Assembly (NCBI GenBank): GCA_010671975.1
Contig: JAAHIA010000009.1
Coordinates: 1 to 31,644, forward strand
Reading direction: 5' to 3'
DNA length: 31,644 nt
Source of the DNA: Leptolyngbya sp. SIO4C1
GTDB taxonomy: Bacteria; Cyanobacteriota; Cyanobacteriia; Phormidesmidales; Phormidesmidaceae
Shown in pieces: positions 24,905 to 31,644 of this stretch. The notes beneath the pieces were generated by a model, which saw only the letters and a program-made list of their open reading frames with translations, did no database searches and was not told the DNA's origin. How positions within the stretch are numbered: the stretch's first letter is position 1; the number at the start of each line of letters is the position of its first letter. A program made the translations under genes and the position numbers.

Positions 24905-25834
24905 TCAAATCACAAACCCCTCCACCACCCGCTGCTCCCCCAGCCCAATCTCCACCTCAAAGCGCTCATCCGGCACGCCGCTAAACTCAGCTGCGACCAT
25001 ATCCGAACCGCAGGCCACCGCCTGAATTACCGCCTGCGCCTGCTGATCGCGAATCGTCAGCGTCAGCGTCTCTGGCAGATAGAGCTGCCCGCCTAGCGGA
25101 CACACTTTCACCACCAGCCGCACGGTTTCGTCGGCTGGGGTCGCTTCTACAATCAGCGCCACCGGATGCGGCTGCAGATTGAGCTGCTTGCCTCGGCTAG
25201 TGCGCAGCGGCAAATTATCTAGATCAGTCGAGAGTGACTGCGCGCCGCTTCTAAATTGAAAGGCGGGGGTTGGCTCGCTCAGCAGCTGATCGAGCGTCTG
25301 CCAGGTTTCGTCGATTTTGTTATTAAACCAGTCGCGCAGCTGCGTTAGCCGCGCCGGCCATCGCTGTTGCAGATAGGGCACCAAGGCCGCCGCCGGTCGC
25401 AGCTGGCTGAGCGGCACGGTCTCTGCCGTCACCTGCTCAACAAAGCCAAGAATTGCGGCGCTCTCTAAAGTCTCTTCTAGCTGAATCATCACATAGCCAA
25501 TTCTGTTCTCCCAGGTCTCGGCAGGCACCTGAGCGTGTGTGTCGCCGGGCAGCACCGGCCGACATTCTAATTTGCCCAGCGGCGGCAGGCTGAGGTCGGC
25601 CACGTCTAAGCAGGTCTGCAAGAGCGGGTCCCAGCTGTCGCCTGCGCTCAGGTCACCGGTGAAGCCGCTGCGCTGCAAATACCGATGCACGCTCCAGATT
25701 GCCAGCGTATTAAAGTAGACCTGCTCGGCCTTGCGCAGATCGGACTGACGCTGACAAAATCGATCGGCGAGCTGATGCGCTTCCGATGTTAGCGCAATCA
25801 TGATATTGGCAGCCGGGCGAGCAGAAGGAGACAT
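24905..25834 (-). CDS. DUF1822 family protein
   Basis: A 309-residue protein I recognise as DUF1822, a family essentially restricted to cyanobacteria. Recognisable words are HQLADRFCQRQSDLRKAEQ, VYFNTLAIWSVHRYLQ, GDSWDPLLQTCLDVADL, RIGYVMIQLEE and the C-terminal beta-rich part with VALIVEATPADE and LTLTIRD. No signal peptide, membrane segment or catalytic motif is evident. It starts at ATG 25834; an in-frame ATG 11 codons later (MIALTSEAH) is an alternative and matches better the start I expect for the family. DUF1822 genes commonly lie between a sigma-like gene and CHASE2 or CHAT genes, as here, with 21 bp to the gene before and 52 bp to the gene after. Function unknown. Confidence 0.85.
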   Translation of the reverse strand: MSPSARPAANIMIALTSEAHQLADRFCQRQSDLRKAEQVYFNTLAIWSVHRYLQRSGFTGDLSAGDSWDPLLQTCLDVADLSLPPLGKLECRPVLPGDTHAQVPAETWENRIGYVMIQLEETLESAAILGFVEQVTAETVPLSQLRPAAALVPYLQQRWPARLTQLRDWFNNKIDETWQTLDQLLSEPTPAFQFRSGAQSLSTDLDNLPLRTSRGKQLNLQPHPVALIVEATPADETVRLVVKVCPLGGQLYLPETLTLTIRDQQAQAVIQAVACGSDMVAAEFSGVPDERFEVEIGLGEQRVVEGFVI

Positions 25835-25855
25835 GTCACTTGACCTTTGAGTAGA

Positions 25856-26860
25856 TTACATTTGCACATATTGTTTGATCTGAGACGCTATGCGTTTGAG
25901 ATAGCGCTCGTAGAAGCAGCTGAGGGTTGGCACTGGCACCTGCAGGGCCTCGGCCAGACTGGCCCAAGAGTCGCCATTGAGGCGCGCTAGGGCAATTGTT
26001 TGAAACGTGGCCTGACGGCGACCCTGCACGTGCTTTTGCAGCAGGCCGTCAGGGTCAGTCTCTAAATACTGGCGAATCTCGTCTGAGAGTGTCGCAGCGG
26101 CGCTCTGGCTGAGCGTTTCAACCGGCACCGCTGCGGTCTGCGCGATCGCGGGCGCATCGTGGTTGATTTCAATGGCAATCTCAAACAGCCAATCGTCGCT
26201 GCCGGTGCGGGCCAGGGTTTGAAACCAGGCGATCGCAGCCAGCATTGGCATCAGCTCAGGGACGAGCCGACCAGCTTTGAGCTGCAGCCAGAGCCAAGGG
26301 AACAAGATCTCTGAATCCGCTTCGCGGGTAAAGCGCCGCAGCATTAGCTTCGTGCGAAACAGCTTGCGTCGAGAGGAGATCACGCGGCTATCGGTTTGCT
26401 CTTGCTGCAGCTGTCGCGGCATCTGCTTGAGCGAGTAGTTTACCCAGGCCATCACCGGACCGCGCTGCGGATCGTACTGGTCGATCTTTTCACAGAGATA
26501 GCTGAGCGTGCGATGAAAGACGGCTTCATTCAGCGGTGCTGGCTGTTTGACTAGGCGAATGGCCGCCACCAGCTCAGACAGCGCATACTGCCGCAGCGGG
26601 CTGCGGGGTGGATATTGCTGCGCCGCGATCGCGAGCTGGGCTAGCCGCTCTTCGGTGAGTACCTGCTGCGCGGCTTGCTGCAGCGACGTCTGCCAATCTT
26701 CAGCCTCCGCCTGGGCTGAGAGCCGCTGAGTGAGCGCCTGCTGCAGCGCCTCATACAGCTCTTGAAAGATCGGTGCCGGTAGCTGCCCCTGAAACAGTCG
26801 CGCAATCGGTCGCGATCGCATGGCTTCGTTGACACAGTGCTTCAGCCTATCCGTCATCAT
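25856..26860 (-). CDS. Sigma-70-like (ECF-related) factor
   Basis: A 334-residue protein with scattered sigma-70 features. Residues 100-170 resemble region 2 (LSYLCEKIDQYDPQRGPVMAWVNYSLK), and the C-terminal 60 residues resemble a region 4 helix-turn-helix (ARLNGDSWASLAEALQVP, TLSCFYERYLKRI). The middle is unlike standard sigma factors, so it may be a transcription regulator derived from one and not a working sigma subunit. It is the first gene of the array with DUF1822, CHAT-CHASE2 and LRR-Roc-COR-TIR and may control that array. ATG 26860 has no ribosome binding site of its own; it lies inside a 10-codon leader ORF that does. Confidence 0.8.
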   Translation of the reverse strand: MMTDRLKHCVNEAMRSRPIARLFQGQLPAPIFQELYEALQQALTQRLSAQAEAEDWQTSLQQAAQQVLTEERLAQLAIAAQQYPPRSPLRQYALSELVAAIRLVKQPAPLNEAVFHRTLSYLCEKIDQYDPQRGPVMAWVNYSLKQMPRQLQQEQTDSRVISSRRKLFRTKLMLRRFTREADSEILFPWLWLQLKAGRLVPELMPMLAAIAWFQTLARTGSDDWLFEIAIEINHDAPAIAQTAAVPVETLSQSAAATLSDEIRQYLETDPDGLLQKHVQGRRQATFQTIALARLNGDSWASLAEALQVPVPTLSCFYERYLKRIASQIKQYVQM

Positions 26861-26879
26861 GAACGATCGGCGCTTGCAT
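26847..26879 (-). CDS. 10-codon leader ORF overlapping the sigma-like gene start
   Basis: ATG 26879 is preceded by a very strong AGGAGGAGGAG ribosome binding site (26896-26886). It encodes MQAPIVHDDG and stops at 26849-26847, just after the sigma-like start at 26860. The arrangement would couple initiation of the sigma-like gene to termination of the leader. Alternatively a small indel has separated the true start from its gene; the leader frame would join the main frame after one base change in length. Confidence 0.55.
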   Translation of the reverse strand: MQAPIVHDDG

Positions 26880-27114
26880 AGCCGCTCCTCCTCCTGGACT
26901 CAAACTATATCTAATGGTGACTGCGCTCAAACGACTGTAAATTATGCAGCGTTACAGAAATTTATGCCGATAGCGTCAGTTAAATAAAACTAATCTGATT
27001 ACGAAATGTTTCACTGCATAAAACCGCCAGGTTTGGTCATAAGCCATCAGTGAACCCGAACAGCGGTTAGCTCACAGACCGCTGCCGGCAATCCTTCACC
27101 TTGAGGAGAGATCT
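26880..27114. promoter_or_regulatory. Divergent control region between sigma-like and LuxR-type genes
   Basis: No gene is seen. The middle (26910-27040) is markedly AT-rich and should hold both promoters, though no clean -35/-10 pair stands out. CAGCGGT (27061-27067) and ACCGCTG (27078-27084) form a 7-bp dyad with a 10-base spacer just upstream of the LuxR gene's ribosome binding site, a candidate autoregulatory operator or leader hairpin. Confidence 0.5.
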
Positions 27115-27723
27115 ATGTCTCGCTCTACCTATCTCCTTGAAAGACCCAGCCAGTCGGCTCGTGCTCTAAAGGACTGTGACGCGGCTATCAGCTGGCAGCA
27201 GCCAAGAGACTGGCTGCTATCTCAAATTCATATTGAACATTTTTTGGACGGTATCTTACTGCTGAGCCCTCAGGGCGAATGGCTCCAAGCGAATCGCTCT
27301 GCCCGCCGGCTCTGCGCTGACTTAGCGGCCGAACAGTCGCGTCGAACGGCTGTGCCTAAAGCAGTTTGGCAGCTGTGTCAGTCGCTGATGGCTGCAGCTG
27401 ATTTGACCATGGCCGAAGCTGAAATCAGCACGAATCGCCTGCCACAGCTGTATATGCGCGCCCGCTGGGTGACGCTAGAAGCCCTGTCACAGCCCTGTCT
27501 GATGGTCTTGCTAGAAGATCGCCACCAGACGGCTCGACGCTTAGCGGTTGCCGAAGCTCAGCAGTATGGCCTAACCGAAAGAGAAACTCAGGTTTGGCAG
27601 CTGCGTCGGACGGGACGCGCCAACCAAGACATTGCCGCTGAGCTGTTCATTAGCATTAACACCGTAAAGAAACATGTCAAAAATATTCTTGCTAAGCGAC
27701 AAATAGCCCTGTCGTGGGACTAA
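27115..27723 (+). CDS. LuxR-type transcriptional regulator
   Basis: A 202-residue protein with a GerE/LuxR helix-turn-helix at about 150-200 (GLTERETQVWQLRRTGRANQDIA, then INTVKKHVKNIL). Residues 30-140 look like a PAS-like input domain (HFLDGILLLSPQGEWLQANRSA) without a phospho-acceptor receiver, so it is not a classical response regulator. Start ATG has GAGGAG six bases upstream. It is divergent from the sigma-like/CHAT/TIR array across about 254 bp and co-directional with the Nif11-like gene, so it could control either. The input signal is unknown. Confidence 0.9.
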   Translation: MSRSTYLLERPSQSARALKDCDAAISWQQPRDWLLSQIHIEHFLDGILLLSPQGEWLQANRSARRLCADLAAEQSRRTAVPKAVWQLCQSLMAAADLTMAEAEISTNRLPQLYMRARWVTLEALSQPCLMVLLEDRHQTARRLAVAEAQQYGLTERETQVWQLRRTGRANQDIAAELFISINTVKKHVKNILAKRQIALSWD

Positions 27724-27751
27724 CTATCGCTGTCTGTTAGGAAAACTCCAC

Positions 27752-27769
27752 AGCGGAAAAACCGCTTTT
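27752..27769 (+). terminator. Short rho-independent-like terminator after the LuxR-type gene
   Basis: AGCGG (27752-27756), loop AAAAA, CCGCT (27762-27766), then TTT. The stem is only 5 bp and the T run short, so termination may be partial. Confidence 0.5.
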
Positions 27770-27901
27770 AAGAAAATATCCTGCTTTGGGGTGTTTAAGA
27801 CAGTACAGCTGTCATATCTACCGGGTTAAAACAGCCAAACGGCAGCTTTTGCCAGCTAGGCGACCCAACTCCAAACCAAACCTTAGAATCAGGAGGCTCT
27901 C

Positions 27902-28078
27902 ATGTCTAAACAAAACGTTATTAGTTTCTTACAAGCTATTTCAAATCAACCCACTTTGACCCAAAAGCTTAAGTCGATTACCTGTTCCTCGCAGCTGTTA
28001 GAGATTGCTGCTGAATATGGCTACGACTTTACTGACCAAGAGCTGCTAGCGATTGGGCCTAGATGGACGAAGGAGTGA
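27902..28078 (+). CDS. Nif11-like small peptide
   Basis: A 58-residue ORF with a near-perfect AGGAGG ribosome binding site (27891-27896) five bases before ATG. The sequence MSKQNVISFLQAISNQPTL, then LKSITCSSQLLEIAAEYGYDF and TDQELL, matches the Nif11 domain, known as a stand-alone nitrogen-fixation-linked peptide and as the leader of nitrile-hydratase-type RiPP precursors. It stops soon after the leader-like part, and no GG or AG cleavage site with a Cys/Ser/Thr-rich core follows; no modifying enzyme or exporter is in the window. So it is either a stand-alone Nif11 protein or a precursor that has lost its core. It is expressed in line with the LuxR-type gene upstream; a GACAG-TACAG-CTGTC dyad at 27799-27813 lies in its leader. 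Confidence 0.88.
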   Translation: MSKQNVISFLQAISNQPTLTQKLKSITCSSQLLEIAAEYGYDFTDQELLAIGPRWTKE

Positions 28079-28192
28079 GCGCAGGGAAAGCAGGCAGAAG
28101 AACGATGAAGGCATTTGAACTCCGCGCTTCGTCGTTTGCTTTTCACCCTTCGCCGTTCGCTACTATTGAAGAGTCGATTTTCCCTTAGGCCG

Positions 28193-29578
28193 ATGGTAGC
28201 AGCAGCAGATACGTCTATTCAGTCAATCCTGCAGGCGCAGCGAGCGTTCTTTCAGACAGGCCAGACCCAGTCTATAGAATTTCGGCTGGCTCAGCTGCAG
28301 CGGCTGCAGCAGGCAATTGTCGAGCATCAGGCGGAGATTGTAGAGGCGGCTCGGGCTGACCTGGGGCGGCCCGAGTTTGAGGCCTATTTTGAGATTGCCT
28401 CGCTGAACGAAGTCAAAAAGGCGCTAAAGCAGCTCAAGCGCTGGGCCAAGCCGCGCCGCGTGCTGCCTTCGATTGAGCAGTTTCCGGCCTGCGCCTGGGT
28501 GCGGCCAGAGCCGCTCGGGGTGGTGCTGATTATCGGCCCTTGGAACTATCCGTTTCAGCTGATGATATCGCCGCTGGTGGGTGCGATCGCGGCTGGCAAC
28601 TGCGCTATTCTCAAGCCGTCTGAGCATGCGCCACAGACCGCTCACGTAGTCGCTAAGCTGATTCGCTCCGCCTTTGAAGAGCGCTACGTGGCCGTGGTAG
28701 AAGGCGGCGTTGAGGTCAGTCAGCAGCTGCTAGCTGAGCGATTTGACCATATCTTTTTTACTGGTGGCAAAGCCATTGGCAAGATTGTTATGGAAGCAGC
28801 CGCTAAGCATCTGACGCCGGTAACGCTAGAGCTCGGCGGCAAGAGCCCCTGCCTTGTGGATGATGATATTGACCTTGACCAAACGGCCAAGCGGATTATC
28901 TGGGGTAAGTTTATCAACGCCGGCCAAACCTGCATCGCCCCTGACTATCTACTGGTAAAGCAGGCGATCAAGCCGACGCTTGTGGCGGCGCTGCAGCAGG
29001 CCATTCACACGTTTTATGGCGACCGCCCAGCTGAGAGCCCTGACTACGGTCGGATCATTAATCAGCGACATTTTGAGCGGCTGCAGACCTATCTAAGCGA
29101 CGGCACTACAGTAGCTGGCGGCGAAAGCAATCCGCAGACGCGCTACATTGCGCCTACCCTGCTTGACAATGTGGGCTGGGACGACCCGGTGATGCAGGAA
29201 GAAATCTTTGGACCCATTTTGCCCATTCTGGCCTACGACCGACTAGAAGATGCGATCGCGCAGATTAGCGCTCGACCGAAGCCGCTGGCGCTCTACCTTT
29301 TCTCTAGAGATCAAGAAAAGCAGCAACAGGTGCTGCACTCAACGTCATCCGGCGGCGTTTGCGTTAACGATACGGTCATGCACATTGCCGTACCCGGGCT
29401 GCCCTTTGGCGGCGTGGGCGAAAGCGGCATGGGCAGCTATCACGGCAAAGCCGGCTTTGATACCTTCTCGCACCATAAGAGCATCCTCAAACGCGCCTTC
29501 TGGCTTGACCCCGGCTGGCGCTATGCACCCTATACGGCTAAGCGCCTACAGCTGTTCAAACGCATTGTGACTAAGTAG
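28193..29578 (+). CDS. ALDH3-type aldehyde dehydrogenase
   Basis: A 461-residue NAD(P)-dependent aldehyde dehydrogenase of the ALDH3 type. The catalytic Cys247 is in NAGQTCIAPDY and Glu213 in LELGGKSP; the cofactor region has GPWNYPFQL and FFTGGKAIGK, and the end of the fold EEIFGPILP and PFGGVGESGMG. ATG 28193 (MVAAADTS) is chosen because the in-frame TTG at 28115 would add an Arg/Leu-rich stretch unlike the family, although such an extension could be a leader. Cyanobacterial members oxidise fatty aldehydes or apocarotenals; the hydrophobic C-terminal tail (LDPGWRYAPYTAKRLQ) fits membrane-associated lipid aldehydes. Its start is 115 bp past the Nif11-like gene. Confidence 0.93.
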   Translation: MVAAADTSIQSILQAQRAFFQTGQTQSIEFRLAQLQRLQQAIVEHQAEIVEAARADLGRPEFEAYFEIASLNEVKKALKQLKRWAKPRRVLPSIEQFPACAWVRPEPLGVVLIIGPWNYPFQLMISPLVGAIAAGNCAILKPSEHAPQTAHVVAKLIRSAFEERYVAVVEGGVEVSQQLLAERFDHIFFTGGKAIGKIVMEAAAKHLTPVTLELGGKSPCLVDDDIDLDQTAKRIIWGKFINAGQTCIAPDYLLVKQAIKPTLVAALQQAIHTFYGDRPAESPDYGRIINQRHFERLQTYLSDGTTVAGGESNPQTRYIAPTLLDNVGWDDPVMQEEIFGPILPILAYDRLEDAIAQISARPKPLALYLFSRDQEKQQQVLHSTSSGGVCVNDTVMHIAVPGLPFGGVGESGMGSYHGKAGFDTFSHHKSILKRAFWLDPGWRYAPYTAKRLQLFKRIVTK

Positions 29579-29621
29579 AAGGCCAAGCAATAAACAATGT
29601 ATGCAGTAGGACAAGGGAAGG

Positions 29622-30515
29622 ATGTTCGACACAGTTTGTAAATTTCTCGTCGAAACTTTCTCGACCGATTTTGCTGCCTGGCTGCTGGGTGAGCCAGTTG
29701 CTCTGTCTGAACTAAGCCCTTCAGAACTATCGCTCGAACCGATTCGTGCTGATGCTTTGATGTTGCTCCAGTCAGAGCAGGTCGTATTACACTTAGAATT
29801 CCAAACTCAGCCCGATCTGGCAATTCCCTTCAGAATGCTTGACTATCGCGTTCGGGTCTATCGAAGGTTTCCCAACAAGTCTATGCAGCAAGTTGTGATC
29901 TACCTACAGCAGAGTCAGTCAGCTCTTGTGAGGCAAGATACGTTTGAGATAGAAAAGACTCGTCATGAGTTTGAAATTGTTCGGCTCTGGGAGCAGCCGA
30001 TAGCATCATTTCTTGATGCGCCGGGACTTTTGCCATTTGCAGCTTTAAGTCAAACTCGCGATCGTGAAGCGGCGCTACAGCAAGTTGCCAAGCAAATTGA
30101 TAGAATTGCAGAGCCGCGTATGCAAAGCAATATTTCTGCTGCTGCTGCCATTTTATCCGGACTAGTACTAGACAAGGCGCCAATTCAGCGCATCTTAAGG
30201 AAGGAACTTATGCAAGAGTCGGTAATTTATCAGGACATTAAAGCTGAAGGCATCCGAGAAGGCATTCAAAAAGGTATTCAGCAGGGTATTCAAGAAGGTC
30301 TTCGTCAAGAACGGCAGCTTGTACTGCGTTTGCTTAACCGTAAAGTTGGCAATGTTCCCGAAGAGTATCGTGCGCAGGTTGAGGCGCTACCGCTACCGCA
30401 GGTCGAAGCCCTAGGGGAGGCGTTGCTAAAGTTTGAACGGCTTGACGACTTGATTGATTGGCTAGCAACACATGCTGACAGTCGGCAAGCATCTGAAGCT
30501 GAAGCACCTGAGTGA
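29622..30515 (+). CDS. Rpn/DUF4351 family PD-(D/E)XK nuclease-like protein
   Basis: A 297-residue protein of the Rpn (recombination-promoting nuclease, formerly putative transposase) group common in cyanobacteria. The N-terminal 130 residues carry the PD-(D/E)XK-like core: the acidic RADALMLL and the HLEFQTQPD strand. A heptad-like run of GI repeats (EGIREGIQKGIQQGIQEG, about 207-224) forms a helical linker, and the C-terminal 65 residues are a DUF4351 domain (ERQLVLRLLNRKVGNVPEEY). Copy numbers of such genes vary widely between strains, so it is a likely accessory gene. It is more AT-rich, by eye, than the flanking ALDH and cydB genes. No inverted-repeat ends are seen, so it is not a simple insertion sequence. 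Confidence 0.9.
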   Translation: MFDTVCKFLVETFSTDFAAWLLGEPVALSELSPSELSLEPIRADALMLLQSEQVVLHLEFQTQPDLAIPFRMLDYRVRVYRRFPNKSMQQVVIYLQQSQSALVRQDTFEIEKTRHEFEIVRLWEQPIASFLDAPGLLPFAALSQTRDREAALQQVAKQIDRIAEPRMQSNISAAAAILSGLVLDKAPIQRILRKELMQESVIYQDIKAEGIREGIQKGIQQGIQEGLRQERQLVLRLLNRKVGNVPEEYRAQVEALPLPQVEALGEALLKFERLDDLIDWLATHADSRQASEAEAPE

Positions 30516-30546
30516 TTTGCTCGAAGATGAAATACCCGCAGATTGA

Positions 30547-30597
30547 GTTTCGACTTCGCTCAACTCTCAAAACTGGCAGGTTGAGCGAAGTCGAAAC
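30547..30597. repeat. Perfect 18-bp inverted repeat between convergent genes
   Basis: GTTTCGACTTCGCTCAAC (30547-30564) and its exact complement (30580-30597) are separated by 15 bases. The word TTGAGCGAAGTCGAAAC is a frequent interspersed palindrome in bacterial genomes (recalled). Placed between the ends of the Rpn-family gene and cydB, it may serve as a bidirectional terminator, though no strong T run follows. Confidence 0.85.
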
Positions 30598-30661
30598 TTA
30601 GCCGCAGCTCCCTAAGGGGTATATTAGCTGCTCACCTCTTATCTCTTGTCTTCTCCGTCTC

Positions 30662-31644
30662 TCACTCTGGCTCTGACGCAATCTTGCCGCGAAAGACAAA
30701 GTAGTTATACAGCGTGTAGGCCAGCAAAATGGGAATGAGAAACCCAACAAAGATAGCCATAAATACCAGCGAGCTAGGGTCAGAGGCTGCCTGATAGATA
30801 GTCACACTGGGCGGAATGATATAGGGAAAGATGAGAATGCCCAGGCCCAAAAACGACAGCAAAAAGAGCAGCACGGTCCAGATAAAGGGCATCGCGTCCT
30901 CTCGACGCGACAGGCTGCGCAAAAGCAGGCCAATCAGCAGCACCCCCAGCAGCGGAATCAAGATGAACAGGTAGAGCTGCGGTCGCTCAAACAGTCGCGA
31001 TCGCGCTTGCTCTGACAAAATTGGCGTGCTAACGGTGATAAAAGCAGCGCCAATGAAGGTCGTGATCGCTGCGATTTTAGCGGTCCGGAAATGGGTTGAC
31101 TGCAGTTCGCCAGTGGTTTTTAAAATTAGGTAGGTAGAGCCAATCAGCACGTAGCCCTGAATTAGCGTCAGCGCCACCAGGAATGAGCGCCAGGTAAGCC
31201 AGTCGAAGGGGCCACCAATAAAGTGACCGGCTTGATCGACAGCAATGCCTTCAAAAATAGCGGCCAAGGCAAAGCCCTGGCCGAGCGCCGCGAGAAAGCT
31301 ACCCACGCCAAAGGTAAGGTTCCAAAAAAACTTGCGGTTTGCATTCTCGCGAAACTCAAATGAGACAGCGCGAAAAATTAGGCCCACCACCATGATGATC
31401 GCCGGCAGGTAGAGCGCATTGAGCACCGTACCGTAGGCGAGCGGAAACGCCCCAAACAGCGAGCCACCCATCAGCACCAGCCAGGTTTCATTGGCGTCCC
31501 AAACGTTGCCCAGGCTGGTCATCAAAATGCTGCGACGCTCCTCAGTTGACGAGGTTAGCGATAAGATACCCACGCCGAGATCAAAGCCGTCGAGCATCAC
31601 GTAGAAAAAGAGAAACAGCCCTAGAATGAAAAACCACAGCTGAA
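30662..31644 (-). CDS. cydB: Cytochrome bd-type quinol oxidase subunit II (5' end outside window)
   Basis: The frame is open to the window edge: the visible N-terminus QLWFFILGLFLFFYV runs straight into MLDGFDLGVG, the hallmark of CydB helix I, so the ATG at 31600 is internal. About 327 residues are visible, with eight hydrophobic segments. Conserved words are GNVWDANETWLVLMGG and the C-terminal PPSVTIYQAASDPSSL and YTLYNYFVFRGKI. With CydA, expected just outside the window, it forms a high-affinity, cyanide-resistant quinol oxidase in the thylakoid or plasma membrane that reduces oxygen to water. The C-terminus is complete. Confidence 0.93.
   Translation of the reverse strand, partial: QLWFFILGLFLFFYVMLDGFDLGVGILSLTSSTEERRSILMTSLGNVWDANETWLVLMGGSLFGAFPLAYGTVLNALYLPAIIMVVGLIFRAVSFEFRENANRKFFWNLTFGVGSFLAALGQGFALAAIFEGIAVDQAGHFIGGPFDWLTWRSFLVALTLIQGYVLIGSTYLILKTTGELQSTHFRTAKIAAITTFIGAAFITVSTPILSEQARSRLFERPQLYLFILIPLLGVLLIGLLLRSLSRREDAMPFIWTVLLFLLSFLGLGILIFPYIIPPSVTIYQAASDPSSLVFMAIFVGFLIPILLAYTLYNYFVFRGKIASEPE

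Noticed and set aside
24427..25025. Long plus-strand ORFs opposite the CHAT and DUF1822 genes
   Set aside because: Arg/Pro/Ser-rich translations with no domain, produced by the high GC content opposite real genes.
29622..30515. Complete insertion sequence
   Set aside because: The Rpn-family gene has no flanking terminal inverted repeats or target duplications; the 18-bp palindrome lies only on one side.

Overview
The window looks like chromosome of a free-living, morphologically complex cyanobacterium, perhaps of the Leptolyngbya/Nodosilinea/Phormidesmis type (inference from gene style only). The HIP1 octamer GCGATCGC recurs throughout (for example 893-900 and 5269-5276). Several families are typical of cyanobacteria: CHAT-CHASE2 proteins, DUF1822, a Nif11 peptide, a LURP-one-like protein, and an alpha/beta-hydrolase family shared with chloroplasts. 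I see no tRNA, rRNA, CRISPR array or complete insertion sequence.

Layout. 1-1722 is the end of a CHASE2-GGDEF-EAL cyclic-di-GMP protein. A hydrolase follows (1726-2496, minus), then a polyamine operon: a fused SpeD-SpeE and an overlapping agmatinase-type gene (2912-5237). 5321-11182 is mostly housekeeping: SDR, small hypothetical protein, 1-Cys peroxiredoxin, Nudix hydrolase, NarL-type response regulator, GHL10-like glycoside hydrolase, and an alpha/beta-hydrolase homologue whose nucleophile is replaced by glycine. 11302-16342 is a three-gene operon: a membrane TPR protein with a duplicated N-terminal module, an exported fibronectin-like/TPR protein, and an exported TPR-CHAT (caspase-like) protein. 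IlvA and a LURP-one-like gene follow. 18583-19358 is gene-poor and holds a MITE-like inverted repeat, a 79-residue ORF with a hairpin over its ribosome binding site, and other hairpins.

The most interesting part is the minus-strand array 26879-19359: a sigma-70-like factor behind a 10-codon leader ORF, a DUF1822 protein, a CHAT-CHASE2 protein split by a one-base frameshift, and an LRR-Roc-COR-TIR protein whose LRRs are encoded by eleven near-identical 69-bp units. Sensor (CHASE2 and LRR), switch (Roc GTPase) and effectors (caspase-like CHAT and TIR) in one co-directional array suggest a stress, cell-death or phage-response module. That is inference; nothing in the sequence proves the function. 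A divergent LuxR-type regulator (27115-27723) and a Nif11-like small peptide (27902-28078) sit beside it.

The window closes with an ALDH3-type aldehyde dehydrogenase, an Rpn/DUF4351 PD-(D/E)XK protein, a perfect 18-bp inverted repeat and the 5'-truncated cytochrome bd subunit gene cydB.
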